A DNA stretch of 64,000 nt. It comes from Simmondsia chinensis (Eukaryota; Streptophyta; Magnoliopsida; Caryophyllales; Simmondsiaceae). A program made the position numbers and the translations under genes. The stretch covers positions 2,430,501 to 2,494,500 of the forward strand of contig JAGTTD010000006.1 in NCBI GenBank assembly GCA_018398585.1, written 5' to 3'. Position 1 is the first letter of the stretch, and the number at the start of each line of letters is the position of its first letter. Positions 44,406 through 54,860 of this stretch are shown piece after piece. Below the pieces are notes generated by a model, which saw nothing but the letters and a program-made list of their open reading frames with translations, searched no databases and was not told where the DNA came from.

Positions 44406-44554
44406 GCCAACCGCTCATGTCACGAGAAAATCATATTATCCTGTCGTATCAAATTTTACCGACTTTTCTCATCACACACAAAAAAAAAAAAAAAAAAAAC
44501 TAAAATGGGAAAATAAAAAAGGAGTCTATAATGGGGGGGTTGGGTTGGGGGGCT

Positions 44555-44562
44555 CTATATTT
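44555..44562 (+). promoter_or_regulatory. Possible TATA box of the BURP gene
   Basis: CTATATTT ends 54 bp before the ATG at 44617, which would put the transcript start about 25-30 bp upstream of the ATG. Judged by position only. Confidence 0.35.
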
Positions 44563-44616
44563 GTCCGCAGTTATGCTGCCAAATTGGATACACACCCAGC
44601 CAAAGCAAACACTACA

Positions 44617-47600
44617 ATGTCCAAACCTTTCACTCTTTTCTTCACTTTGTTCTTTTCCTTCTCCTCTCTTTGTGTAAGTATCTTCTACTTCTCTCCATCC
44701 CCAACACTCTCTAAATTCTACTTCAAATTTATTCTTCTTTGTACTGTTCGGTTGTTTGTTTATCAAGAAGTAATACTCGAATTTAGACTTCATGGAAAGT
44801 GGGTATCTGTTCTCTTGTTTGGTTAGGAAGTTTCAATTCGTTTGTCACGCGGGAATTAACTGCCTACTTACTGGGAAGTTGATACTGGAAATGAATTTTA
44901 ATTCCTGTGTTAACTAAACAAGGCCTATCTTCTTCTTCTATTTTCTTTCTTATTGTTAAGAAATCAACTATTTCAAAAACTTATGCCGGTAGGTGTAGCA
45001 CTGGAAATGGTTTTATTCTATGACATTCCCCTCTATTGAGAATGCGTGGACAATGTACTACCCCTTTCCATTCCCTGTGTTGAAATTATTTCAATATTCT
45101 GAGTAGGTGTCGTTAGATAAAGGTTTATGAATAGTTTTATACTCGAACGGTTCTATTTTTCTGATGAATGCAGGTTTGTCTAGGAGGAGAAAGTGCACCA
45201 AATTTTCAACCCAAAGAAAAGAACCCATTTTCAGCAAAAGCATCTGTGATCCGTTACTGGAACGCCCATGTCTCAAACCACCTTCCGAAGCCAAGTTTCC
45301 TTCTCTCAAAAGCCTCGCCGCTCAATGCAGTTGACTTGGCAGTTTTCTCGAGGTTAGCCTCGCAACGAGCCCTCTCGAGCCAGATCGTTATCTTCTGCAG
45401 ATCAGCTAACTTGATCTGCAACTTGGGTTCTGCTCAGACAAGCCACCGACCTAGCCCGCACCCAAGAGAAGCTAACTTTGTAGGGTACACCAACAAGCAA
45501 TTCTCAAACTATGGACCCTCTAGTGTCCATGGTGTGGACTCATTCAAGAATTATTCATCTGGGGTTAACATGCCCACCAATTCCTTCACCCGGTACTGTT
45601 CATGTCTTGTAAAAGTGGTCCACTAATCGAGTTTCTAATTTTAATAATTGATTTGAGCTTAGCATTATATATAAGTCGATAATTAAGCTAACCAATTAAT
45701 TTGAATTAATTGTTAACCGTTTAAAGAGAATCAAGGAACCACGATGGATGGTTGTATAGATTGATTGTCAGTGTCATAAAAAAGAAAGAAAATTGGTGGA
45801 AATTAGAGACAGAAAAAACAAAGGATCTGTCAAAGAATTAACTTTCTCAAAAACTTAGGCTGATGAATGAAGGCTTAGGGATAATTTTATACTCTAACAT
45901 GCCCCACTCACGCGAATGCCAATTAGGCTTGAAACATGTATAGTGCAAAGACCCACCTTATACCTTGTGTTTAAAATTGTAGTATATTAAAGTGGGAGTT
46001 GTTGAGATTCAAACCCATGACATGTTGGTCAACAAGGCTCTAATATTGTCTCAAGGAATCAACTTTTTTCAAAAGATTAAACTGATGAGTAAATGCTCAT
46101 GAAAAGTTTTATACTCTAATAGGGTCGAAGTCATGCATCTATCTTTTGTATATGTTCTTAAGCTCTGATTGTTCCACATTATCTGAATATTATAGCGATT
46201 ATTCTAACAGATACAGCCCTGGCTCAACCGGGCACGGCGAAGACTTCACCAACTACGCCAACAATGCCAATGTGGGCAATGACAGTTTCTCGAACTACGG
46301 TCAAGGCGCAACCGGTGGCTCAGGTGGGTTCGCTAACTACGAGCCCAACGCGAACGTCCCGAACCTCCGGTTCACAAGCTATAGCCTAAATGGGAACCAC
46401 CATGAGCTCTCATTTGGGTCCTATTCAGATGATACAAACTCAGGGTCAGAATCCTTCACAAGTTATGCTAAAAATGGTAATGGGGTTCCCTCTCAATTCA
46501 CCAATTACGCTGATTCCTCAAACATTTTAGGTTCAAGTTTTTCGAGTTACAGCGAGCTCGGCAATGGCGCAAACGACTCGTTCAAGGGCTATTCTTCAAA
46601 TGCCAACAACCCCCACAATAACTTTAAGAATTACGCGAGTGGGGTGAATTCTGGGGTTGAGAGTTTTGTGAATTATAGGGATAGTGCTAATGTGGGTGAT
46701 GATACATTCTTATCGTATTCGAGAACTTCGAACTCAGCCAAGGCGAGCTTTCTGAATTACGGTAAGTCCTTTAACGATGGGTCGGATACGTTCAAAGAGT
46801 ATAGTACAGGGGCTGTGAATCGCGATATCGAGTTCAAGAGTTATGGTGTTAATAATAGTTTTAAAGGGTATGAAGATCATAAAGGTGTAACCTTTTCTGA
46901 ATATAGGAAGAGAAGCTTAGATATGAAAGGAAAAATGTCTCAAGAACTTGGTGGCAAGATTGTAAATAAGTGGGTTGAGGAGGGCAAATTCTTTAGAGAA
47001 TCTATGTTGAAGCCTGGGAATCAAATGAAAATGCCTGATATTAGGGATAAAATGCCCAAAAGGTCGTTTTTGCCCCGGGTTATTTCGTCAAAATTACCAT
47101 TTTCGACGTTAGAGGTCCAAGAGATGAAGCAGATCTTTCGTGCTGGTGAGAATTCCACGTTGGAGTCTGTTATGAAGAATGCACTTAGTGAGTGTGAGAG
47201 GCCGCCTAGCCCAGGTGAGACGAAATGGTGTGTTGCCTCTATAGAAGACATGTTGGACTTTGCATTATCGGTTTTGGGTGATAATGTGACGGTTAGGACG
47301 ATTGAAAATGTTAATGGGTCTGGTCAGACGGTGGTGATCGGTTCGGTCAGGGGGATCAATGGTGGAAAAGTGACCAAATCAGTGTCTTGTCATCAAAGCT
47401 TGTTTCCTTACTTGTTGTATTACTGTCATTCTGTCCCTAAGGTAAGAGTTTATGAGGCTGATATCCTAGACTTAGGGACTCGAGCCAAGGTGAACCATGG
47501 AGTGGCAATATGCCATCTCGACACAACAGCTTGGAGTGCAGGGCATGGAGCCTTTGTGGCCTTGGGTTCGGGTCCCGGGCTCATTGAGGTTTGTCATTGG

Positions 47601-47639
47601 ATCTTTGAGAATGACATGACTTGGACAACTGCTGACTAA
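44617..47639 (+). CDS. PGL: Polygalacturonase 1 beta-like protein, BURP domain
   Basis: Exons 44617-44673, 45174-45592 and 46211-47639 join to 634 residues. The splices are TGT|GTAAGT...GCAG|GTTTGT (phase 0) and ACCCG|GTACTG...AACAG|ATACAG (Arg codon split). A signal peptide opens it (MSKPFTLFFTLFFSFSSLC). The N-terminal region has YWNAHVSNHLPKPSFLLSKA. About 20 FxxY repeats (FTNYANNANVG, FSNYGQG) follow, and then the C-terminal BURP domain. Its CH-X10-CH-X27-CH-X25-CH pattern (SCHQSLFPYLLYYCH, AICHLD, EVCHWIF) is complete. This family binds cell walls. The tomato member is the beta subunit of polygalacturonase isozyme 1 and affects pectin breakdown; Arabidopsis relatives affect cell size. 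The length is usual for the family. No lesion was seen, so it is probably functional. Confidence 0.94.
44674..45173 (+). other. Intron 1 of the BURP gene, with a TRIM remnant
   Basis: GT-AG, 500 bp. About 44954-45147 matches the TRIM family (TGTTAAGAAATCAACTATTT, GTGGACAATG, AGTTTTATACTCGAACG), with the second LTR heavily shortened. Confidence 0.65.
45838..46121 (-). mobile_element. TRIM in intron 2 of the BURP gene
   Basis: The LTR copies lie at 45838-45899 and 46047-46121, flanked by GGATC (45833-45837) and GGGTC (46122-46126), 4 of 5 matching. Between them are the family's polypurine side (ACATGCCCCACTCAC on plus) and a degenerate primer-site side (AAGGCTCTAATATTG). The intron is 45593-46210, so the TRIM occupies nearly half of it without disturbing the splice sites. 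Confidence 0.78.
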
Positions 47640-47839
47640 GAGTGTTTTTTCTTTACATTTTGATGAGACAGTTGACTGCCTTAACATTTCGTATGATCTA
47701 TTTATTTTCGAGAATTTGATGTTTAGTGTATGGAGAAGGGAATTTGATGTATGATTTGGTTTATCTTTGTGTGTATTATCTTTGTTCAGTGGCAGAGTTG
47801 GGATTTATAGTCGGTAAAGTAATAGAACAAAAGCATTAT
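47640..47839 (+). other. 3' flank of the BURP gene
   Basis: Contains the likely 3' UTR. No strong AATAAA was seen; T-rich and TTTGATGT elements are present. Confidence 0.35.
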
Positions 47840-47856
47840 TTTTAAGCATAATAATA

Positions 47857-48092
47857 GCAATAACATATTTAGTGCCCCAAGGGCTCCTGCCTAAGCAGGG
47901 TCTTGGGGACAGATGTATGCAGGCTTCTCCCTTTAAGGTATTATCCCTGAAGAAGGCTGTTTCCGAGTGCCTCCCAACCTGAGGGTGAGGACTTTCCAAG
48001 AGGTCACCCATCCTAGTACTGCTCTCGCCCAAGCACGCTTAACTTCGAAGTTCTAATGGGATCCCGTGACGGCGTGTTGGTACCCTCTTTGA
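47857..48092 (-). mobile_element. 5S-headed SINE, copy F (subfamily 2, minus strand)
   Basis: A perfect 17-bp TSD, TTTTAAGCATAATAATA (47840-47856 and 48093-48109). Complement of the head: GGTCACCCATCCTAGTACTG, CTCGCCCAAGCACGCTTAAC, TTCTAATGGGATCCCGTG and GGCGTGTTGGTACCCTC. Complement of the tail: AGTGCCCCAAGGGCTCCTGC. The 5S A box and C box regions are well kept. Confidence 0.94.
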
Positions 48093-48311
48093 TTTTAAGC
48101 ATAATAATACATTTATTTAATACACTCTTAATAAATATACAACGCAATTAGAGAGTTTTGATATTTCAGTATAGACAATTACCATTCACATTAATGTCAT
48201 TCTAAAAGCTTTGTTTGTTTTTAAATAATTAGGAGGAAAAAAAATCCTCAAAAGTATACAGGAGGTAGACCTCCAAAATAGACCAATCCAAACAATAACA
48301 ACAAAAAAAAT

Positions 48312-48760
48312 ACAACAATAACAAACCCAGTGTCTCAATGGCTCCCCCTAATACAGGGTCTTGGGGGAGAGTGAGATATACGCAGCCTTAACCCTCCAGG
48401 GTACCACCTCAAAGGGAGGCCGTATTCGGAGACCCCCAACCTATACCTGAAAAGCATAACAATAGCAATAGCAATAGCAATAGCAATAGCACAGAGAGAA
48501 AGTAAAACAGCAATAATCAATAATCAATTAAGTCATAGAACAACAAGCAGTAAGGCAACAAAGCAACAAGCAGCGCGACACAAAAATCCTGGGGGCGCTA
48601 AGACTAACCGCTATATCGGCTACACCTATACTAGCTCTCCTCTCAGCTCTGTCTAAAGCTGTCTCCTCATTCAGGTTTAGGTGAGTGAGGTCATGTCGAA
48701 TTGTCTTTATCCATCTCTTCTTTGGCCAGCCTCTCCTTCTCCTCCCGTGTGTAACAACGA
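48312..48760 (-). mobile_element. RTE LINE 3' end
   Basis: Minus strand: 48750-48600 encodes the RTE C-terminus (EAGQRRDG-side frame RRPKKRW-like, ending before CGCCCCCAGG). A UTR with AGCAAT repeats (48465-48492) follows, then the tail module (48445-48312) with GGGGGTCTCCGAATACGG, GCGTATATCTCACTC and a TTG-type end. No 5S head, so this is the LINE and not the SINE. Confidence 0.7.
48465..48492. repeat. (AGCAAT)n microsatellite
   Basis: About five tandem AGCAAT units within the RTE LINE 3' UTR. Confidence 0.85.
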
Positions 48761-48781
48761 AAGAAATAACAAATGAAAAAC

Positions 48782-50590
48782 TTTACGCATCATGGACAAA
48801 GCCTGGCCAAAGGCATCCAACTTTGACCGTACTAAAAAACAATGGATGATGATGCCGCCTAGGGGGAACTGATGAACATACGAAACGGATTTTCTGATGA
48901 TAGTCAAGCTTTTTGGAAAAGAATTGTGTCAAGCATTCATAGAACACCAACTAACTTTGTTGCGATTGGGAACTACAAAGCTACTAGTCCTTCACTATGG
49001 TTTGATATTCTCAACTTTCATCATGGGTCCCAGCAAATTGAAGATTGCATCAGGGAAGGTTGGACATTCATAATAGGAAATGGCCTAAAAACATCCTTTT
49101 GGGAGGATGTTTGGATTGATGAATTGCCGCTAAAGGATAGATTTCCTAGACTCTTTAGTGTATCAGATCAGAAAAGGAAATGCATTAGTGAAATGGGGTG
49201 CTGGGATGGGCTTTGTTGGCACTGGAATTTCATGTGGAGGAGGCGTTTGTTTTTGTTTGAAATCACAATGAGAGATGAACTCCTCCAACTGCTAGGCCCT
49301 GTTTTCCTTTGCCCTGATAAATCAGACTCATGCTGCTGGAGATTTGATGCAAGAGGGAGGTTCACGGTTAGATCTTTCTGCATGTATATGTGGCAAAGGC
49401 AGGGCATGGATCAAACTCATATAATTAAAGGCTTTTGGAAAGGGGCTGTCCCTCCAAAAGTCAAGCTCTTCACATGGCTGGCTCTACTCAACAAGATAAA
49501 TACAAGATCTAGGCTTGTTAAGCTTGGTATCATTGATGAGCAGCTGAACATCTGCATAATGTGCAACCAGGAAGCTGAAACACCCAACCACCTCTTCATA
49601 CATTACCAAACTGCCTGGAAAGTGTGGAGCGCACTAGCTGACTGGTGGAAGCAAGAAATGGTGACTTCACCTACAATTAAATTGTGGTATGAGCAATGGC
49701 AAGGAGTGTATACAAGCTGTTTCAGAGAGAAATGCTGGTATATTACTTTCTTTGCAGCAATTTGGTCCATTTGGCTTGCTAGAAATGACAATATATTCAA
49801 CGATAAGCGAACATCCACAGAGAGCATCATTGATATTGCAAAGTGCAGAGTAGCTACATGGATCAAGGCAGTGAACGAAGATCTTCCCTACTCTATCCAA
49901 CAAATCATATCAGATATTGATACGACATCCAAGTGGAACAAACCGAAAAGCTCAAGAGCTGAAATTCATTGGTCTCCTCCTGGATTCGGAGCTCTGAAAT
50001 GGAATGTAGATGGATCGTCAACAAGGAAGCCAGGAGATGCAGGAGTCGGTGGTGTCCTTAGAGATTGGCAAAGTAACATTTGTTGTGTGTTCTCGGTTCC
50101 AATTGGGACCAAAGATTCAAACTTTGCTGAGATTGAAGCCATAAGATTAGCACTTGAATACTCATGGCAAGATGATAACATCAAGAGCAACAGACTACTA
50201 ATCGAGTCTGGTTCAAGAAACGCAGTCTCATGGGCGAACAACTTAGATTCGTATCCTTGGAAGATGAACTTCACTATCAATAGAATCTAATTGCTTCGGA
50301 AAGAATTTTCTTGGGTTTCAGTCATACACCAGAAGAGGGAAGCAAACCAATTAGCGGACTCCCTTGCTAAAAATGCGGTTCTAAGAAGCTCCCCATTGAT
50401 TGCTTGGATACAATAGATTAACTACAATTACTTGAGGATTGTTATATATATAGTTGGTGGTCCTCTTTTTGATGTACATGATTATCCACATTTTGTATAG
50501 GTTGGATAGCTTTGTTGTGTTGTATCTGTCCATCAATTTGATTGGGCGCTTGTACAATCTATTTTGATTAATGAAAGTCCAATTATAAAA
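48782..50590 (+). mobile_element. 5'-truncated L1 LINE, ORF2 C-terminus and 3' UTR
   Basis: The flanks AAGAAATAACAAATGAAAAA (from 48761) and AAGAAACAATGAAAAAAC (50591-50608) form an imperfect TSD. The element holds the last third of ORF2 and a 3' UTR to an A-rich end. It inserted at the edge of the RTE fragment. Confidence 0.7.
48872..50415 (+). pseudogene. L1 ORF2: zinc-binding and RNase H domains
   Basis: Open from 48872 to a TAA at 50288-50290, then continuing in the same frame to a TAG near 50415. The zf-RVT region includes WTFIIGNGLKTSFWEDVWI, WKGAVPPKVKLFTWLALLNK, CIMCNQEAETPNHLFIHYQ and IWSIWLARND. The RNase H (RVT_3) region includes LKWNVDGSSTRKPGDAGVGG, FAEIEAIRLALEYS, and, past the stop, KREANQLADSLAKNA. 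The endonuclease and polymerase parts are missing because the insertion is 5'-truncated. Confidence 0.9.
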
Positions 50591-50608
50591 AAGAAACAAT
50601 GAAAAAAC

Positions 50609-51426
50609 ATACATTACTGTCATTTTCATACACCACGCCACAAACATGCTTGTTGAAAAATGAACAGCTTTTTTACACATAAAAGTGGTGGTGGCCAACA
50701 GATTGGTTCGACCTGTTATTCGGTTTGATGAGTCGCATATACGAGCCAACTTAGTTTGGCTCGTGATACTGCAGATCGACTCAATTTGATCCATTTATTA
50801 TAGCATGTCAGCTTACATGTTGAAAAAGTTCAACAAGATAACATGAATCGATGCATTTTTATGTTAATATCCTAACAAACAACATCTTTTGAGTCAAATG
50901 GAAACATTTATTATACGGTGTGAACCGGGTATGACCCATGTAACTTGTCCAATTTGGACCCAACCTCGTGTGGGTCTGATCGGACTCAAACCAACCAACG
51001 TAAAAGACATGTCAATAAGCCAAATCACCTCTGAAAATTTTTCTCTGGACCCCACTCGATTGGACTGTTCCCTAGTTGAATCTAACCTTCATCAACCCGT
51101 ACATATGGACGGGTCGACGAGGCAGTTACTCGTGGGCCACCTCTTAAAAAAGACGAATGGGGGTACAATTATTGTTGAAGACTCCACATGTAAGTTGTGA
51201 GTAGAATCCTACATTAAAATTGTGATAGTGAAGAGATCAATTTATAAGTTTAGTAGACTACTTCACCTATTGAAAAATGGTTTTAAAATGGAACCCTACT
51301 TAAACTTATATGTAGATCTTATATATCCCAACTTTGTAGGTCAGGCCCAAAAATGACCAATTGCAGACAAAAACAATAGAGAAATGTCTTTTTTCTTTTT
51401 TCTTTTTTTTGCATTTGTTAGTGGGA
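50609..51426. other. Spacer, nothing recognised
   Basis: No gene or defined repeat could be supported. The 103-codon frame at 50889-51200 has no recognisable features. Confidence 0.45.
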
Positions 51427-51429
51427 TGG

Positions 51430-52322
51430 CCATATATAGAGCTTAGTGGAGGATTAGTATAGGTGTAGCCAATATAGCAGTTTAGGATTAGTAAAGGTGT
51501 AACCGATATAGCGGTTTAGGATCGACAAGTAGTTCTAAGCTAGTTTTAGTGCCCCGAGGCATTTTACATGCCTGTTTGATTATACGCAATTCTTTCATAT
51601 GTTGGCTGCTTAGTGTTCTTACTGTCTGTCACCTTATTGTTGTATTGCCTCCTCGCTGCTTTATACTCTCTATATGCTTGGTATTTGTTGTGTATGCTCT
51701 TACACCTAGATGCTTGTATGCTTTCATGCTTTTCACACTTTTCAGGTAGGGAGTCCTTGAAAACAGCCTCTCTTTAGGTTATCACCCTAAAGGGGTAAAG
51801 CTCCGTACGTCCCACCCCTCCTAGAGGTGTAAACGAGCCGAGCCGAGCATCCCCTTGTTCGAACTAGAGTTCGATAAGGCTTATCGAGCTCGAGTTCAAG
51901 CCGAGCTCTTATTGAGCTCATTATCGAGCCCAATCGAGTTTGAAACCCAGCCAAGTTTGCAATTGAGTTGAGTTCATTAACGAGCCGAGCTTTTTAAGTT
52001 ATTATCGAACCATTTTTGAACTAATACCAACTATTATCGAGCCGACAACAAGCCCTTAACAAGTTAATATCGAGCCCCTTAACGAGCTCTTATTGAGCCT
52101 TTATCAAACTGTTCGTGAACATTAACGAGCCAAGCACCCCCTGTTTGAACTCGGCTCTTTAAACTTATCGAGCCTGCTTGAACTTGGGTCGATAAGCTAT
52201 CAAGCTCTCCTAATGAAAACGAACAAGCCCTAATCGATTTCGAATAGTTCATCAAATGCTCTATTTGTTTACACCCCTCTACTTATACGGAAGCTCTTGA
52301 GACACTAAGTCTATTGTTGTTG
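51430..52322 (+). mobile_element. RTE LINE 3' end with a nested hAT-like element
   Basis: TAGTATAGGTGTAGCCAATA matches the nucleotide sequence of the RTE ORF end at 48600-48650 (complement). The UTR runs to 51740, then the tail: GTAGGGAGTCCTTGAAAACA, GGTAAAGCTCCGTACGTC, then (after the insertion at 51825-52279) GGAAGCTCTTGAGACACTAA and TTG repeats. Confidence 0.68.
51825..52279. mobile_element. hAT-like element, GAGCTC-rich family, inside an RTE tail
   Basis: Ends TAGAGGTGTAAACGAGCC and TTTGTTTACACCCCTCTA are inverted. The interior is GAGCTC/TCGAGC words. It splits the LINE tail between CCCACCCCTCC and CTTATACGG. An 8-bp TSD is not evident. Confidence 0.65.
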
Positions 52323-52384
52323 TTGTCAGAAAAAAGGGGGATTTTAAGGTTCAAAAAATGGGGAAATGAATTATGGGTCCTGCG

Positions 52385-52840
52385 TCATCGTTTTGCGGGT
52401 ATGTGGGGATGTGGATATGAGAAGTCATTTTTATGTCTCAAAAGAATTTTTCACAACAAAGATTCCCATTTTCTACTTTAAAAAGTTGTTCATGTTATAT
52501 TATTGGTAATGCCCGGTTTTAGAGATGTCTTATATTATGCTGCTTGTCTTAAATCCCACAAGATTATTCTAAATAGTGATAATGGATGAGATTCACATTA
52601 TCAGTTATCAGTGTGTCCAGATCAATTTTAAACATTGTTTTTGGGAAGCAAATAGGTCAACAAATTGGTTGGCAAACTTGGGCTCTACGCCTTTCTGCAT
52701 GTGTGACAGTGCATGTCGGATAGAGGCCTCTCTTCTCTTCTCAGAGCAGATGCTTTAGGTCTCTCAGTCCTTCGTGGACGGTACTAAGATTGTTTGTGCT
52801 TACTTCTTTTTAAAAAATGGGGTATTTTCTTGTTTGGACG
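52385..52840 (+). pseudogene. L1 LINE RNase H remnant
   Basis: 52576-52758 reads NFKHCFWEANRSTNWLANLG, the conserved end of plant L1 RNase H (FREAN..ADWLANLG type), with the catalytic region upstream destroyed. Short 3' UTR after it. No TSD. Confidence 0.55.
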
Positions 52841-53624
52841 GCACCCATAAATGCCAAAACCCTAAGTAGCATGTATAACACCAAAAAAGGAACTTTATAC
52901 GGAAAAATACCTTCATATAAAGACAATTCAATGATATATTGCTCTATTCAATAAGCTAACACTAACATATGTTTTTATCTCTTCATTCTTCGTATTCGAA
53001 AATGTGAAATTACACGTATAACTTCCACAAAAAACTAAACTCGTTAACATAGCTAGTCAATTAAAACATATAAACTTTTGAAAGTGTGTTTCTCAAAATT
53101 TGAAAAGTTATGATATTTAAGTAAAAAGTACTATTTTTTAACTTGGTCTTTGATGTCAAATCTACGCAATCTGGCTGAAACCCAAATCAATGGAGTGGAT
53201 ATAACCATATCCAAGGATGATTAATTACATTAAACGTGTCAAGACCCAAGGCTCCACACTAAACTCTAGTGCATTATGAGCCCAAATCAGACTAAATTTT
53301 CTGCTTCGTAAATTGTTTTAAAATATAATTAGACTCTACACATAAACCGAGTATTTTTTATAAAAAGAGATTCCCCATTTTGTAAAGTGAAAAGTGAACG
53401 AGGGTGGGCATATAAAGACAGAAAGACAGTAGGTAATGGGACTACTTCTGACTGAATTCTTCGCTCTTTTGAGTACTTCTAAAGAAAATGTTCCCTCAAC
53501 ATTGTTCCGTTCACATGTCAGTATAGTTAAAATATTTTATATTAAAAATATAAAATAGATTTGCTTTATAAATCTAGCAGGTTATTTCAATCTAATACTA
53601 ATAAGTTTTAAAATAGAATCTCAT
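52841..53624. other. AT-rich spacer
   Basis: No gene or repeat recognised. Confidence 0.45.
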
Positions 53625-53638
53625 TTAAACTTATATGT

Positions 53639-53863
53639 AAAGCAACATTACCCAGTGTCCCAAGAGCTCCCGCCTAAGCAGGGTCCGAGGGGGTGTGGAT
53701 GTATACAGCCTTCCCCCTTCAGGGTGATACCCTGAAGAGAGTCTGTTTTCGAGAACCCCCAACTCGAGGGGTGCACAAGGACTTCCTAGGAGGTCACCAA
53801 GCACACTTAACTTCGGAGTTCTAATGGGATCCGGTGCTTGCGTGTTGGTACCCTCTTAGGTAC
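53639..53863 (-). mobile_element. 5S-headed SINE, copy J (subfamily 2, internal deletion)
   Basis: A perfect 14-bp TSD, TTAAACTTATATGT (53625-53638 and 53864-53877). Complement of the tail: CAGTGTCCCAAGAGCTCCCG and GGATGTATACAGCCTTCCCC. Complement of the head: AAGCACACTTAACTTCGGAG, TTCTAATGGGATCCGG and CTTGCGTGTTGGTACCCTC. About 25 bp are missing from the 5S head between the C box and A box regions (AGGAGGTCACC joined to AAGCACAC). Confidence 0.92.
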
Positions 53864-53922
53864 TTAAACTTATATGTGAACAGCATAATTCCGACTTTGA
53901 AAGTTAAGGGCCCAAGGCTTAG

Positions 53923-54319
53923 AAGTTTGGTAAAGTAATCCATTTTGAGAAGCTTCGTAGTTTAACTTGATCTGGCTATTGAGGGATTAGTTGGATCCAA
54001 GCAATAATGTTTCATTCAGAAAGCATTTCGGGTTGATGGGAGAAGTTGTCGTTTGGGTGGGCTTGAGTTCCGATACTGGGAGTTTTTTCGGTGATGAGAT
54101 CTTACAGTGTTGTATTTTGTTTGGTGTTTGTTTGTACTCGTTATTGTAGCAGATGTTGATCTGTATCATGGGATGTGACCATAGTAGATCCTATTTTTTT
54201 GACTTTTGCTCTTTTTCCCCTCAACCTCTACCCACTCATATGTGGTCTCGGAATCCGCCTTCACGGGACAATGGATTTTATATTGCAATTATTTCGCTAG
54301 TTATCAAGGAAAAAAAAAA
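53923..54319 (+). mobile_element. 5'-truncated L1 LINE, 3' UTR only
   Basis: A perfect 15-bp TSD, GGGCCCAAGGCTTAG (53908-53922 and 54320-54334). T/G-rich 3' UTR ending TTTCGCTAGTTATCAAGG and an A run, the same closing motif as the ORF1-only L1 at 39964. Confidence 0.82.
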
Positions 54320-54399
54320 GGGCCCAAGGCTTAGGGGTGGATGGTTGAGGGAAGAGAAAAAAATGTGAGGCATTCTTGGGATTTGCAAAGGGGTGTTTA

Positions 54400-54860
54400 G
54401 GGGACACCCGGGCAGAAGGAGAGTAAGAGGTTTAATTAAGAATTGTCTCATGATTGAGAGTGGATGAAAATTTTTATACTTTCTCTTTCCACAGCTACAT
54501 TGTAGGAGGGCTCATGATTCACCGTGTAGAAGTGACATTATAAGAGGGTTGGTGACTCGTCATGCAGCAGTTACATTATGAGATGGTTGGTGATTTATCG
54601 TGCAATAATCAAATTAACGATGATTATTATAAGATAGGGTTTAGGGTTAGAATTGAAGATTACAATTCCTAAATTTCATAGTGGATGAAGCACCTGTTTG
54701 GGTCCAATAGTTTTTCCCTCTGGTTGAGAGAGGATTTTCACATAAATATCGATATTTATTTTATTTTTATTTTTATTTTTTTTTGTTTTGCTTCGTTATT
54801 TTGTTGTTTTTCGCTTTCACTTGGGTTGATTGTGTGAATTTTCTCAACATAGTGGAAGAT
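54400..54860 (+). repeat. Possible decayed LTR
   Basis: GAGAGAGGATTTTCACATAA and a pyrimidine-rich stretch ending TTTCTCAACA resemble the R/U5 end of a Copia LTR, as at 8003-8315. Two imperfect GGTTGGTGA...CGT(C/G) repeats lie at 54545-54605. The 5' border is unknown. Confidence 0.35.

Noticed and set aside
44383..44826. Single 147-codon frame read straight through exon 1 and intron 1 of the BURP gene
   Set aside because: It uses intron sequence after a strong GTAAGT donor. The spliced model restores the family's N-terminus.
45168..45626. Separate small gene at BURP exon 2
   Set aside because: Its ATG is in intron 1 and its last codons are in intron 2. The middle is the conserved PG1-beta N-terminal region that joins exon 3 in phase.
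47857..48092. 5S rRNA genes
   Set aside because: The 5S-like stretches are diverged, isolated, each joined to the same non-ribosomal tail, and flanked by TSDs. True 5S genes are tandem arrays with conserved spacers.
50889..51200. 103-codon frame as a gene
   Set aside because: No recognisable domain and no plausible promoter or splice context. It is compatible with chance.
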